DNA of 64,000 nucleotides. It comes from Niallia nealsonii (lineage in GTDB: Bacteria > Bacillota > Bacilli > Bacillales > Cytobacillaceae). Location of the stretch: contig NZ_PISE01000016.1 in the NCBI RefSeq assembly GCF_002835805.1, positions 62,001 to 126,000 on the forward strand, given 5' to 3'. Of the stretch, positions 44,126 through 53,456 are shown one piece after another; position 1 is the stretch's first letter; each line of letters starts with the position of its first letter. The notes under the pieces were generated by a model. The model saw only the letters and a list, made by a program, of their open reading frames with translations. It was not told where the DNA came from and did not search any database. The position numbers and the translations under genes were made by a program.

Positions 44126-45262
44126 TTATTCACCTTCTTTTAGAAGACGCTCGTATATTTGTTCATATTGATTAACAATCAATTCTGCACGAAAATTTTC
44201 TTTCACCCTCTCTATGGAATGAAAGGAAAACTGTCTTTGAAGTTCTGAATCGGATAATAGAGTGATCGCCTTTTCCCCAATTTCCCTTATGTTGCCTAAT
44301 TCGCAAATAAAACCTGTTTTGCCATCAATAATAACTTCTGGAATTCCGCCTATATTTGTACCAATACAAGGCACACCGCAAGCCATTGCTTCTAATGCAA
44401 CTAAACCAAAACTTTCCTTCTCTGATAAAAGAAGCATTAAATCGCTGATAGAATACAATTCTTCCAAGTTTTCTTGTTTTCCTAAAAATAATACTTTATT
44501 TTTCATTTGCAAATCATCCACCAGTTTAGTAACATTTCTCATTTCTGGACCATCGCCTACAAGCAAAAGTTTTGCCGGAACCTTTTCGGCTAAATGATGA
44601 AATGCCTTTACTACGTCTGGCACCCTTTTCACACTGCGGAAATTAGACACATGGATAACAACTTTTTCATCCTGCTTAATTCCATATTCTTCTCTAAGAT
44701 GTGTGGAATCGACTTTATGATATATTCGCTCATCAATAAAGTTATACAACACTTCAATAGGCTTATCTGCTTGAATGACGTCATATGTCTGCATGCGCAA
44801 TGATTCAGAAACAGCTGTAACGGCATCCGATTTCTCAATGCCAAAACGAATGCTGTCTGTTAAGGAAGAATCATATCCTAAAACAGTAATATCTGTTCCA
44901 TGCAAGGTTGTGACAATCTTCACATCACGGCCGCTCATTTGTTTTGCCAAAATGGCACACACTGCATGAGGAATTGCATAATGGACATGAAGAAGATCCA
45001 ACTCTTCTCGTTTTATTACTTCTGCCATTTTGCTGCTTAAAGCAATATCATAGGGTGGATATTGGAAAACAGAATATTGGCTGACTTCTACTTGATGATA
45101 ATAAATATTATGATACATTTTATTCAGGCGAAATGGCAGACTAGAAGAAATAAAATGTATTTCATGCCCTTTTTCTGCAAGCATTTTCCCTAATTCGGTT
45201 GCAACAACACCTGATCCTCCTACTGTCGGATAGCAGGTAATTCCTATTTTTAATTTTTTCAT
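44126..45262 (-). CDS. bshA: Bacillithiol glycosyltransferase BshA
   Basis: A 378-residue GT4 enzyme that couples UDP-GlcNAc to L-malate, the first step to bacillithiol, the main thiol of Bacilli. The N-terminal glycine loop is [30 protein letters not shown] begins the second domain, and the donor EX7E motif is in [20 protein letters not shown]. Its start overlaps the bshB1 stop by four bases. Confidence 0.95.
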   Translation of the reverse strand: MKKLKIGITCYPTVGGSGVVATELGKMLAEKGHEIHFISSSLPFRLNKMYHNIYYHQVEVSQYSVFQYPPYDIALSSKMAEVIKREELDLLHVHYAIPHAVCAILAKQMSGRDVKIVTTLHGTDITVLGYDSSLTDSIRFGIEKSDAVTAVSESLRMQTYDVIQADKPIEVLYNFIDERIYHKVDSTHLREEYGIKQDEKVVIHVSNFRSVKRVPDVVKAFHHLAEKVPAKLLLVGDGPEMRNVTKLVDDLQMKNKVLFLGKQENLEELYSISDLMLLLSEKESFGLVALEAMACGVPCIGTNIGGIPEVIIDGKTGFICELGNIREIGEKAITLLSDSELQRQFSFHSIERVKENFRAELIVNQYEQIYERLLKEGE

Positions 45263-45993
45263 TCTATTTCACCTAATAAATCATGATGTATTAATAGTGG
45301 TTTTTTCTTCATAAATCCTTCGGCATAAATTGTTCCAACTTCTTGTCCAAACATTTTTTCTCTTGCTTCAATTGTTTCAATATAACCATTAACAAGTGGG
45401 GTCTCAACTGTTTCTTTTGTTTTGACAAATTGGCTCCGATAACAATTTAATGCCTGTTTTTTTATTTCTATCCATTCAGATGTATCAATAACAAAATCTG
45501 GTTTATGAAAACCATTTATCATATAATAATAGCTGTTTTGCACTTTATGTGATGCTAAATCGCCAGCTTTAAAGTTTTTTATGCCTGCTGAAAAAATAGC
45601 TTCATCGACTAGCTTTCCGCAATTTCCATGATCTGGATGACGATCGATATAAAATGGCGAAAAAATAACCTTAGGCCTATAGTATCTGATAACTTCTACA
45701 ATTTTTTTGATAGAAGACTCCTGTAAATATAATCCTCTATCTGGAATTCCAATTGTCATTCTTTCTACTATTCCTAATGTTTCTCCAGCATTTTTTGCTT
45801 CCACTTTACGATTCTCTACCGTACCATTTGAAGACAATTCACTATTTGTCAAATCGCATATTACAATGCGTTTGCCTTCATGAGCATATTTGGCAATGCT
45901 AGCGCCCATGCCGATTTCAACATCATCTGCATGGGCTCCAAATGCCAATATATCTATATTATTTTTCTTCGATAAAATCTTCTGTTTTTCCAT
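45259..45993 (-). CDS. bshB1: Bacillithiol deacetylase BshB1
   Basis: A 244-residue zinc deacetylase (LmbE/PIG-L family) that removes the acetyl group from GlcNAc-malate. The zinc motif is [14 protein letters not shown] (HxDD) and the third ligand is in RHPDHG. The start at 45993 ([11 protein letters not shown]) has GGAGAA nine bases upstream, giving about a dozen extra residues before the conserved strand. It overlaps the mgsA end by 35 bases. Confidence 0.94.
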   Translation of the reverse strand: MEKQKILSKKNNIDILAFGAHADDVEIGMGASIAKYAHEGKRIVICDLTNSELSSNGTVENRKVEAKNAGETLGIVERMTIGIPDRGLYLQESSIKKIVEVIRYYRPKVIFSPFYIDRHPDHGNCGKLVDEAIFSAGIKNFKAGDLASHKVQNSYYYMINGFHKPDFVIDTSEWIEIKKQALNCYRSQFVKTKETVETPLVNGYIETIEAREKMFGQEVGTIYAEGFMKKKPLLIHHDLLGEIE

Positions 45994-46384
45994 GTACAAC
46001 ATTTCTCCAGTCTATATCCCCTTGCTCTAATCCTCGAATCAACACTTCTCCTGTCCCCATATTCGTTGCAAGAGGCACAGAATATACATCACATAAACGA
46101 ATAAGTGCAGTTACATCTGGTTCATGGGGCTGTGCGGTTAGCGGATCTCGAAAGAAAAAAATCATATCCATTTCATTGTTAGCAATTTTCGCACCAATTT
46201 CCTGGTCCCCTCCAAGAGGGCCAGAACAAAAACGATGAACTTCTAATCCTGTTGCTTCTTGAATTTTCAGTCCAGTTGTTCCTGTTGCAAATAGTACATG
46301 TTTTGCAAAAATCGTTTTATAGGCAGTTACAAATCGGATCATATCATCTTTTTTCTTATCGTGAGCAATTAAAGCGATATTCAT
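45959..46384 (-). CDS. mgsA: Methylglyoxal synthase
   Basis: A 141-residue enzyme turning dihydroxyacetone phosphate into methylglyoxal, a glycolytic overflow valve. [14 protein letters not shown] begins the fold, [14 protein letters not shown] binds phosphate, and the catalytic Asp is in [15 protein letters not shown]. Its link with bacillithiol genes is meaningful, since bacillithiol detoxifies methylglyoxal. Fourteen bases separate it from dapB. Confidence 0.95.
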   Translation of the reverse strand: MNIALIAHDKKKDDMIRFVTAYKTIFAKHVLFATGTTGLKIQEATGLEVHRFCSGPLGGDQEIGAKIANNEMDMIFFFRDPLTAQPHEPDVTALIRLCDVYSVPLATNMGTGEVLIRGLEQGDIDWRNVVHGKTEDFIEEK

Positions 46385-46397
46385 TATCTTAACACTC

Positions 46398-47204
46398 CTA
46401 CTCCATGATATTTTCTAAACCGTAAACTAATACATTCACCTTTAGTACTTCTTCTACTGCAAGCTTTACTCCAGACATAAAGGACACTCGATTATAGGAA
46501 TCGTGTCTAATGGTTAAAGATTCTCCCTCTGCTCCAAATAACACTTGCTGGTGGGCAATTAAACCTGGCAAACGAGTAGAGTGTATGCGCATTCCATCAA
46601 AGTCTGCCCCTCTCGCACCTGGAATCGTTTCTTTTTCATCTGGATGTCCTTGGTTTTTTGCTTGTCTTACTTCTGCCATTAATTCTGCTGTTTTAATGGC
46701 TGTCCCACTTGGCGCATCCAATTTTTGATCATGATGCATCTCCATTATTTCAACATCCTGATAATATTTTGCAGCAATTTGAGAAAATTTCATCATTAAT
46801 ACAGCACCTAAGGCAAAATTAGGAGCAATAATGCATCCACGGTTCATTTCTTCACATAAATCTTCTAATTCTTGTAAATTCTCTTTTGTAAATCCAGTTG
46901 TTCCAACAACAGGTCTCACTCCATAACTAAGGGCTGTTTTAGCATGATAATAGCCAAATTCAGGTGTTGTCAAATCAATAAGCACATCTGGTTTTTCTGT
47001 TTGAAAGCATTTTTCAATATCTGTATAAATTGGCACATCATACCCTGTAAAACCATCTAAATCACTTAATTTTTTTCCCTCATGCTTATGGTCTAAAACC
47101 CCAACTAAATCAAAATGCTCGGTGCGGCCTGTTAAATAAACTGCCTCTTTTCCCATTCTTCCCCTAGCCCCTGCGATAACAATCTTTATTTTATTCAATT
47201 TCAT
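46398..47204 (-). CDS. dapB: 4-hydroxy-tetrahydrodipicolinate reductase
   Basis: A 268-residue lysine/diaminopimelate (and spore dipicolinate) pathway enzyme. The cofactor loop is [24 protein letters not shown] and [12 protein letters not shown] are conserved, and the catalytic block is [23 protein letters not shown] 47204 ([12 protein letters not shown]) starts directly before the Rossmann strand. Confidence 0.95.
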   Translation of the reverse strand: MKLNKIKIVIAGARGRMGKEAVYLTGRTEHFDLVGVLDHKHEGKKLSDLDGFTGYDVPIYTDIEKCFQTEKPDVLIDLTTPEFGYYHAKTALSYGVRPVVGTTGFTKENLQELEDLCEEMNRGCIIAPNFALGAVLMMKFSQIAAKYYQDVEIMEMHHDQKLDAPSGTAIKTAELMAEVRQAKNQGHPDEKETIPGARGADFDGMRIHSTRLPGLIAHQQVLFGAEGESLTIRHDSYNRVSFMSGVKLAVEEVLKVNVLVYGLENIME

Positions 47205-47278
47205 GCGCTCCTTTATGCTATATGTATGTTTTTATAAGAAAAACTTTAGCTTTACTTTTCTTTAGTGCTGCTAAATGT

Positions 47279-47608
47279 TTACTCTTCTTTTTTTGTCCAA
47301 CGATCTTTGTCTCTTGTGTTAAATTTATGCATCACTCGATCATGCGCTTCTTCTAAATCGATATTTAAAGAATTAGCAAGGCATGCTAAAACAAACAGCA
47401 TATCACCAAGCTCATCCTTAATCTCTTTTTCTCCCTCTGATGCTTTTTTTGGCTTTTCTCCATAATGATGATTAATTTCTCTTGCCAGCTCACCTAATTC
47501 TTCTGTTAGACGTGCTAACATGGCCAAAGGGCTAAAGTATCCTTCTTTAAATTGGCCAATATATTGATCTACCTCTGTTTGAATTTCTTTCAGTGTTTTC
47601 TTTGTCAA
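47279..47608 (-). CDS. ypjD: MazG-like nucleotide pyrophosphohydrolase YpjD
   Basis: A 109-residue all-alpha NTP pyrophosphatase. IQTEVDQYIGQFKEGYFSPL and the metal site EELGELAREINH (ExxE) with KDELGDMLFVLACLAN (ExxD) are present. TTG 47608 is chosen: a GGGGTGG site lies just before it and the length equals the B. subtilis protein; an ATG eight codons upstream has no site. It likely clears aberrant nucleotides. First gene of the dapB-mgsA-bsh operon. Confidence 0.88.
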   Translation of the reverse strand: MTKKTLKEIQTEVDQYIGQFKEGYFSPLAMLARLTEELGELAREINHHYGEKPKKASEGEKEIKDELGDMLFVLACLANSLNIDLEEAHDRVMHKFNTRDKDRWTKKEE

Positions 47609-47791
47609 TCCTTCCACCCCAAACCAAATCATATTCTTCTACATGTTAGCTAATCTAAAAGGTTTTTACAAACATTTTAGCTAGTTTTGTTCTGATATTT
47701 TCACAATTCTTTTATCGTACATATTCTAATAAAATACTTACTCTTTATTTCTTAACATTTTCCCCATATTTCCAGAATATTCACCTTGACA

Positions 47792-47847
47792 TTGCTATCG
47801 ACTTATTATTTGGATATAATGAATGAGCATTCACTGCATAAAGTGAA
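47792..47847 (+). promoter_or_regulatory. Promoter and palindromes upstream of the YitT-type gene
   Basis: TTGCTA (47792-47797) and TATAAT (47815-47820), 17-base spacer. At the expected start lie two overlapping palindromes, TGAATG-AG-CATTCA (47820-47833) and TTCACT-N6-AGTGAA (47830-47847). A third hairpin (GCAAACTATTT / AAATAGTTTGC, 47858-47889) follows in the leader. Confidence 0.5.
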
Positions 47848-47934
47848 CCTTCTATCAGCAAACTATTTCTTAGGAAATAAATAGTTTGCAATAATTTTTA
47901 ATTAGCCAATACATAGAAAGAAGGCGATTATTAA

Positions 47935-48813
47935 ATGTTTAAAGGAATAAAACTTAAAAATATCTTATTTATCCTTCTTGGTTCCGCTATTTTCTCTTTT
48001 GGAATTATTCATTTTAATATGCAGAATAATTTATCGGAAGGTGGATTTACTGGTTTAACCTTATTGCTGTATTTTAAATTTAATTGGGATCCATCTTATA
48101 CCAATCTACTTTTAAATATACCGTTATTTTTCATCGGCTGGAAATTGCTTGGGAAAAACGTTTTTATTTATACTATTATTGGAACAGTCAGTGTATCCTT
48201 CTTTTTTTGGCTATTTCAGCTTCCTCAAATCCAGCTACATATTCCATTAAAAGAAGATTTAACGCTTGCTGCTTTGTTTGCTGGCACCTTTATCGGAATT
48301 GGCCTCGGCATTATTTTCCGCTTTGGAGGCACAACAGGCGGAGTCGATATCATTGCAAGACTTGTTTTTAAATTCTATGGCTGGAGTATGGGAAAAACCA
48401 TGTTTTTATTTGATGCATGTGTTATTACTCTTTCCTTAATTTTTTACCTTTCCTATCGTGAGGCCATGTACACTCTTGTTGCTGTATTTGTCGGAACAAG
48501 AGTCATTGATTTTATGCAAGAAGGCGCATATGCTGCCAGAGGCGCTATGATTATTTCTGACTTTAATGAACAAATTGCAGATAAAATTATGAGCGAAATG
48601 GATCGAGGCGTCACTGTTCTAAAAGGCCATGGCTCTTTTACCAAAAAAGAAAGAGAAGTATTGTATTGTGTGGTGGCCAAAACCGAAATTGTCCGGTTAA
48701 AAAGCGTAATAACTTCGGTTGATCCCCATGCTTTTGTTTCTGTCAGCGTTGTTCATGATGTAATTGGCGAAGGATTTACATTAGATGAGTACAAGCGTCC
48801 AATTGAGCATTAA
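47935..48813 (+). CDS. ypjC: YitT-family membrane protein (DUF2179), YpjC-like
   Basis: A 292-residue protein. Five to six transmembrane helices (YitT_membrane, residues 1-200: FSFGIIHFNMQNNLSEGGFT, IFRFGGTTGGVDIIARLVF) are followed by a cytosolic DUF2179 domain (RGVTVLKGHGSFTKKEREVLYCVV). The activity is unknown; the DUF2179 domain resembles small-ligand sensors. It is on the plus strand, divergent from ypjD, with its own promoter. The extensive palindromes in its leader suggest regulated expression. Confidence 0.85.
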   Translation: MFKGIKLKNILFILLGSAIFSFGIIHFNMQNNLSEGGFTGLTLLLYFKFNWDPSYTNLLLNIPLFFIGWKLLGKNVFIYTIIGTVSVSFFFWLFQLPQIQLHIPLKEDLTLAALFAGTFIGIGLGIIFRFGGTTGGVDIIARLVFKFYGWSMGKTMFLFDACVITLSLIFYLSYREAMYTLVAVFVGTRVIDFMQEGAYAARGAMIISDFNEQIADKIMSEMDRGVTVLKGHGSFTKKEREVLYCVVAKTEIVRLKSVITSVDPHAFVSVSVVHDVIGEGFTLDEYKRPIEH

Positions 48814-48823
48814 TTCTCCCATA

Positions 48824-48874
48824 TAAAAAGCATGAGAACAAACCTTTCTCCGTTTATTCTCATGCTTTTTTTAC
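48824..48874. terminator. Bidirectional terminator between convergent genes
   Basis: AAAGCATGAGAA / TTCTCATGCTTT with A and T runs outside both arms. Confidence 0.88.
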
Positions 48875-50085
48875 TATATATGCATGTTGTTTACTTCTTT
48901 ATCTGTTGGCAGCAAATACGTTAATATGCCTAAAACAGGCAAAACACTACATAATAGCATCACAGTCTGAAGGCTATATAAATCGCCGATTATCCCAAAA
49001 ATAACGGCGCCCAACGCTCCCATTCCAAATGCTAAGCCAACAATTAGCCCTGACACTAATCCAATCATTCCGGGAAGCAACTCTTGTGCATATACGACCG
49101 TAACACTAAAGCTCGATTGCAAGATAAAGCCAATAACAACGAGCAGTGGCGCAAGAAGCCAATAAGGTACATGAGGCAACAGTAAAGTAAAGGGCACAGA
49201 TCCAAGCATGGAGAACACAAGAATTGTCCTTTTACCAAAACGGTCTGCAAGAGGCCCCCCCAAAAATGTTCCAAAAACACCAGCAAGCATAAAGATAAAT
49301 ACATAAAGCTGGGCCGATTTAATAGACAACTGAAATTTCTCCATCATATAAAAATGAAAAAAATTCGTAATCCCCGCTCCATACCAAGAACGAGCAAATA
49401 CCAAAAAGATTAATAAACATATAGAAAAAACAATCTTTTTCGAAATGCGAAGCTCCTGTTTTGTTTGTTGTTTTTGTTTAGGAATCTTGTGTTTCAACTC
49501 TTCTTTATACCAGAAAGACACCGTAAAAAGAACCATCACACCTAAAGCTGCAAGAGCAGTAAACCAAATTGTGCCAAATTGGCCTGTATAAAGAAAAATA
49601 AAAGCAGTAAATAGTGGCGCCATTGATTGGCCTGCATTGCCGCCAACTTGATAAATAGATTGTGCTAATCCCCTCTTCTGTCCTGCAGCCATATAGGCAA
49701 CACGCGATCCCTCTGGATGAAAAATCGCTGAACCAAATCCAATAAATAGGACAGATAATAACACAAGATAAAAATTTGAAGCAAAAGCAAGTCCCATCAT
49801 GCCAAGCAAACTGGAAACAAGTGCAATCGGCAATAAAAAAGGTGCCGGTTTTTTATCTGCCATCACTCCAAAAAAAGGCTGCATAAGAGAGGATGTAATG
49901 TTCAGTGTAAAGGCAATCCAGCCAACCTGAGTGTAGTTTAATTGCATCGACTTTTCTAACACAGGAAATAACGCTGGAACCACAGACTGCATACAGTCAT
50001 TAATAAAATGTCCTAAACTAATAGCAAATAAAATCCGATAAACTGTTAACGATTGTTTTTGCTGCAACTGCTCTGCTGTTTGCAA
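48874..50085 (-). CDS. MFS transporter of the fosmidomycin-resistance (Fsr) type
   Basis: A 403-residue, 12-helix exporter. The front GHFINDCMQSVVPALFPVL and TLNITSSLMQPFFGVMADK, followed by FHPEGSRVAYMAAG, are diagnostic of the Fsr subgroup. Motif A-like GPLADRFGKRT sits after helix 8. Homologues confer fosmidomycin or related resistance, though the native substrate is unknown. TTG 50085 follows AAGGGG closely. It is not part of the B. subtilis gene order here, so it was probably inserted together with the adjacent metalloprotease gene. Confidence 0.88.
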   Translation of the reverse strand: MQTAEQLQQKQSLTVYRILFAISLGHFINDCMQSVVPALFPVLEKSMQLNYTQVGWIAFTLNITSSLMQPFFGVMADKKPAPFLLPIALVSSLLGMMGLAFASNFYLVLLSVLFIGFGSAIFHPEGSRVAYMAAGQKRGLAQSIYQVGGNAGQSMAPLFTAFIFLYTGQFGTIWFTALAALGVMVLFTVSFWYKEELKHKIPKQKQQTKQELRISKKIVFSICLLIFLVFARSWYGAGITNFFHFYMMEKFQLSIKSAQLYVFIFMLAGVFGTFLGGPLADRFGKRTILVFSMLGSVPFTLLLPHVPYWLLAPLLVVIGFILQSSFSVTVVYAQELLPGMIGLVSGLIVGLAFGMGALGAVIFGIIGDLYSLQTVMLLCSVLPVLGILTYLLPTDKEVNNMHI

Positions 50086-50182
50086 AAAACCCCTTCTTTC
50101 CCCCGTAAAAATGATGTATGTAAAAATTTTCGATTAGTGAAATATCAAGATTTATTATACAGCCAAATTTCAGATATTAGTA

Positions 50183-50226
50183 GAAAAAAACAAAAAACCC
50201 ATTACAATGCACATGGATTTTTTGTT
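50183..50226 (-). terminator. Terminator of yugP
   Basis: AAAAAATCCAT / ATGGGTTTTTT hairpin, then GTTTTTTTC on the minus strand. Confidence 0.8.
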
Positions 50227-50260
50227 CAAAGATATATTGCTATTTAAATGTTCTTTAGAT

Positions 50261-50935
50261 TTAATCGTCTCTTTGCATACCCGTATAAATTAAAATAAGA
50301 CGAATCAATTCCAAAACGGCTACAGCCGCTGCTGCAACATATGTCAACGCTGCTGCGTTTAACACTTTTTTTGTTTCTCTTTCTTCGTCATTGCGAATAA
50401 TGCCAAGTGAAACAACTTGATCCATTGCTCGATTAGATGCATTAAATTCAACTGGTAATGTGACAAACTGGAATAATACAGCAGCTGCCATAAAAAGAAT
50501 CCCTAACAGCAATAAATTGGATAATCCAGCTAACATTCCGATTAGGATGAGTATCCAAGAGAAATTGCTGCCAATATTTGCGACTGGAACTAATGCGTGG
50601 CGAAACCGCAAAAAGGAATAATCTTGCTGATCTTGAATTGCGTGGCCAACTTCATGTGCAGCAATAGCAGCAGCTGCAACAGAATGTCCATGATAGTTGT
50701 CGCTAGAAAGGCGCACAACTTTTGTTCTTGGATCATAATGATCAGACAAAACGCCTCTTGTTTCTTCGACCGTAACATTATATAGTCCATTTTCATCTAA
50801 AATTTTTCTTGCTACTTCTCGGCCTGACAGATGAGAAGTAGCAGCTACTTTGGAATATTTTTTATATGCACTTTTAACCCTCATCTGCGCCCAAAGAGGT
50901 ACTAAAAGGATGATAATAAAGTATAGTATATACAT
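50261..50935 (-). CDS. yugP: Neutral zinc metallopeptidase YugP
   Basis: A 224-residue membrane protease. It has an N-terminal anchor (MYILYFIIILLVPLWAQMRV), zinc motif HEVGHAIQDQ at about residue 115, and three further hydrophobic helices, including FNASNRAMDQVVSLGII with the third ligand region. The family (DUF2268-like, Zn_peptidase_2) is widespread in Bacilli, and its substrate is unknown. GGGGGA precedes ATG 50935. Monocistronic, with its own terminator. Confidence 0.9.
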   Translation of the reverse strand: MYILYFIIILLVPLWAQMRVKSAYKKYSKVAATSHLSGREVARKILDENGLYNVTVEETRGVLSDHYDPRTKVVRLSSDNYHGHSVAAAAIAAHEVGHAIQDQQDYSFLRFRHALVPVANIGSNFSWILILIGMLAGLSNLLLLGILFMAAAVLFQFVTLPVEFNASNRAMDQVVSLGIIRNDEERETKKVLNAAALTYVAAAAVAVLELIRLILIYTGMQRDD

Positions 50936-51109
50936 GCTTTTCCCCCTAATTGTTCTAGTAGTATTATTTTAATTGTAAGCAAGAGGTAAGCCCGATGTCA
51001 AATATTAAACTTCCAATCAAAATTTTATTCTAACACGAAGGCGATATCTACTTTACGCCTATCCCTATACAGATAATCTTGCCTGTTAAAGCTAAATACA
51101 TACCGATGC

Positions 51110-51925
51110 TTATAGTTTGTGGCTGGATTTTCTTTTTCGCTTTTGTTCCCTTTTTTCTCCCATATACTTTCTCACCGCAACATAAGATAATGTCAAGATA
51201 ATAATGCTTCCTGTAGAAATAATTACCCACCAAAGAGAAGGATCTGCTTCATCTTCGTACACTTGATTAAATACATCTTCCAGTTCTGACTGAAGCGTTG
51301 TCAGTTCTTCTTGCTGCCCTCCATTAGAAAACACTTGCAGACGGTATGTGCCAATAAATTCTACTAATGCATTTAATTTTTGAAACTGTTCTGTTCCTAC
51401 ATCTAGTTTTAAACTAGGATAAATAATTTGATATAAAGACAAAAAGGAATCCATTTTTTCTTCATAAACCCGCTTATCTCCTGCAGTCAATGCTTGTTTC
51501 ATTTCCGTATATGTAGTCATTACCGGCTCCTCCATTTGTGTCCATAAAGGCTGCTTTCCTGAAGAAACCGCATCAACTGCAAGACGGAATTTTGTAACGG
51601 TATTAACACGTTCATTACTATTAAGAGACGCATTAGAAATTGCTTCAACTGCTTCATCATGCGCTCCAGTCACAATTCTTAATTCATCCATAGTAAATGT
51701 TTTTTGTTTAATAGAAACCGTACTAAATTGATTGGAGAAATAATCAAGAATTTTTTTCGCATCCTCATATCTTTCTGATTTTACAAGCTGCAATGCTTCA
51801 TCACTCAACGTATCAAGTTCATCTATAGGAGCATTCCGTTCTACATCTGCATTTGCTGAAATAGTAAGAGAAATTGGTGCAAGCAAACATAATAATAACG
51901 TTAATACAACCAATTTAGCCTTCAT
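51110..51925 (-). CDS. ypjB: Sporulation protein YpjB
   Basis: A 271-residue protein with an N-terminal signal sequence (residues 1-22, KLVVLTLLLCLLAPISLTIS), a helical extracytoplasmic domain (DELDTLSDEALQLVKSERYE onward), one C-terminal membrane helix (WWVIISTGSIIILTLSYVAV) and a basic tail (KRKRKS). YpjB belongs to the Bacillus sporulation-linked family; the mechanism is unknown. ATG 51925 follows GGGAGGGAC. It lies 74 bases after ypjA. Confidence 0.85.
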   Translation of the reverse strand: MKAKLVVLTLLLCLLAPISLTISANADVERNAPIDELDTLSDEALQLVKSERYEDAKKILDYFSNQFSTVSIKQKTFTMDELRIVTGAHDEAVEAISNASLNSNERVNTVTKFRLAVDAVSSGKQPLWTQMEEPVMTTYTEMKQALTAGDKRVYEEKMDSFLSLYQIIYPSLKLDVGTEQFQKLNALVEFIGTYRLQVFSNGGQQEELTTLQSELEDVFNQVYEDEADPSLWWVIISTGSIIILTLSYVAVRKYMGEKREQKRKRKSSHKL

Positions 51926-51999
51926 TTTTTTGTCCCTCCCCACTCTACTATTAAAAATGTATGTGAGGTTGGACAAGGTTAGAATAAAAAATTATCAGC

Positions 52000-52593
52000 T
52001 TAAGACAAGTTCCATTTTAAGAGTGGCTTTTTTTGCGTTAAATAATAAGCAACCGCAACACTTATTATGCTTAACCAAAAAGTAAAATAGCCAATTTCTG
52101 GCATATATTGATCTAGCACTTGATATCTTGGCATCATAAAAAAAACATAATCAATGACATCATTATGAAATGTCCATATGCCTGCAAGCAAAAGATGCCT
52201 CCCTTTTATGCGGTAGAAAGGGGTATATAATAAGCCTTGAATCGCCATGGCACCATGTGAAACAATAAGCATTACAGCAGCCATTTCCATAACTCCTGTT
52301 TTGGCATAGACAAGAATATTCATCACCACAGCCCAAATGCCATATTTAAACAGTGTAATAACCGCTAACGCCTCAAATAATGGCCAATTTTTTTTCAGTA
52401 AAAATGCAAACAGAACAACAACAAAAAAAAGACTTGCTGTTGGGCTATCTGGTACAAAAGCTAGGAAAATGGCAGGAGTTTCAGCCAACTGAAACCTATA
52501 CCAATAATATCCATAAATAGTTCCTAATATATTTACAACGAGCAATAATAATAATAAGGAGCGGTTTGCCAATAGATAATAAAGCCATTTCAT
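52000..52593 (-). CDS. ypjA: YpjA, DUF1405 membrane protein
   Basis: A 197-residue protein with six hydrophobic helices. LLLLLLVVNILGTIYGYYWY, FVPDSPTASLFFVVVLFAFL and the block AGIWTFHNDVIDYVFFMMPR are typical of DUF1405. The start at 52593 (MKWLYYL) follows AAAGGAAG; a further ATG nine codons upstream has a weaker site. The function is unknown. In B. subtilis it lies next to qcrC, which is absent here. Confidence 0.85.
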   Translation of the reverse strand: MKWLYYLLANRSLLLLLLVVNILGTIYGYYWYRFQLAETPAIFLAFVPDSPTASLFFVVVLFAFLLKKNWPLFEALAVITLFKYGIWAVVMNILVYAKTGVMEMAAVMLIVSHGAMAIQGLLYTPFYRIKGRHLLLAGIWTFHNDVIDYVFFMMPRYQVLDQYMPEIGYFTFWLSIISVAVAYYLTQKKPLLKWNLS

Positions 52594-52727
52594 TCCTATG
52601 TACTTCCTTTCCAAATCCATATTGCTTCATTTTATCATAAGAGCTTCTAGCAGTATATAATCGCTTAAAACAAGCTCTCTTATTTGATATTTGATTCTCT
52701 TTATTCATTCATTTACTCCATAACAAC

Positions 52728-52792
52728 ACAAAAAAGCGGCAAAAAGGGAAAGGCAAACCAATCCTCTCGTTCGCCACATCTTTTTGCCGCCA
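52728..52792 (-). terminator. Terminator of ypiA-ypiB
   Basis: GCGGCAAAAAG / CTTTTTGCCGC followed by TTTTTTG on the minus strand. It closes the operon directly at the point where qcrABC would otherwise follow. Confidence 0.85.
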
Positions 52793-52796
52793 CTAT

Positions 52797-53345
52797 CTAT
52801 TCTACATTTCGCAAATACTGCAACCTATTGGTCAACTCCTGAAAAGATTGTTGATCTCCCTTATCAAGAGCCTCATCAATCAATTCAAGCAGTTTTTCCT
52901 TTTGAAACTTTTCAATGCTTGCTACAAGAAATTGTTCTGCAATCATTTTATCTTTTTCACTTATTTCTAATTTTTTCGGCATAAATGGATTTTCCACTAG
53001 CACAGCTGCATATTGATGAGCTTGATTAGATGCATAAAAATTTAATTGAATATAAATATCTTCATCCCTGTTTAAGCGAATATCATGAAAAGATTTCTCT
53101 GCATCGGTTGTCATTACATTTTCTTTATAAAAACGAAATGGAACTTCATCCACACAATGTGTCGACATGATTAACCCTCTTGGACATCTTTCTGCATTAT
53201 CTACAAAATGAACCTTTTCCATTAATTGATCGTGGCTCATTAAGTAATTTAAAATCCAGACACATTCCCTTCTCTTCAATTGATAATGATTCAAAAACCA
53301 ACGAATGAAGTCTTTTTTCTCATTGACAGATACAGGGGTTTTCAT
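52797..53345 (-). CDS. ypiB: YpiB (UPF0302 family)
   Basis: A 182-residue soluble protein matching B. subtilis Ypi[41 protein letters not shown] and [18 protein letters not shown] at the N-terminal half, and [20 protein letters not shown] near the end (IDEALD idiosyncratic repeat region). In B. subtilis its gene product, with YpiF, has been linked to cytochrome bc complex assembly; here both ypiF and the bc genes are absent nearby. The exact role is unknown. Confidence 0.85.
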   Translation of the reverse strand: MKTPVSVNEKKDFIRWFLNHYQLKRRECVWILNYLMSHDQLMEKVHFVDNAERCPRGLIMSTHCVDEVPFRFYKENVMTTDAEKSFHDIRLNRDEDIYIQLNFYASNQAHQYAAVLVENPFMPKKLEISEKDKMIAEQFLVASIEKFQKEKLLELIDEALDKGDQQSFQELTNRLQYLRNVE

Positions 53346-53456
53346 CTGTTTAGTTCCCTCCTCTGCATTGCAACTAAATTTTTTTCTTTCAGTTTACACC
53401 CTGCCATTCACCACTCTTTTCCCCCGTGCTTATGCTCTCCAAAATTCAAGCTTGCG

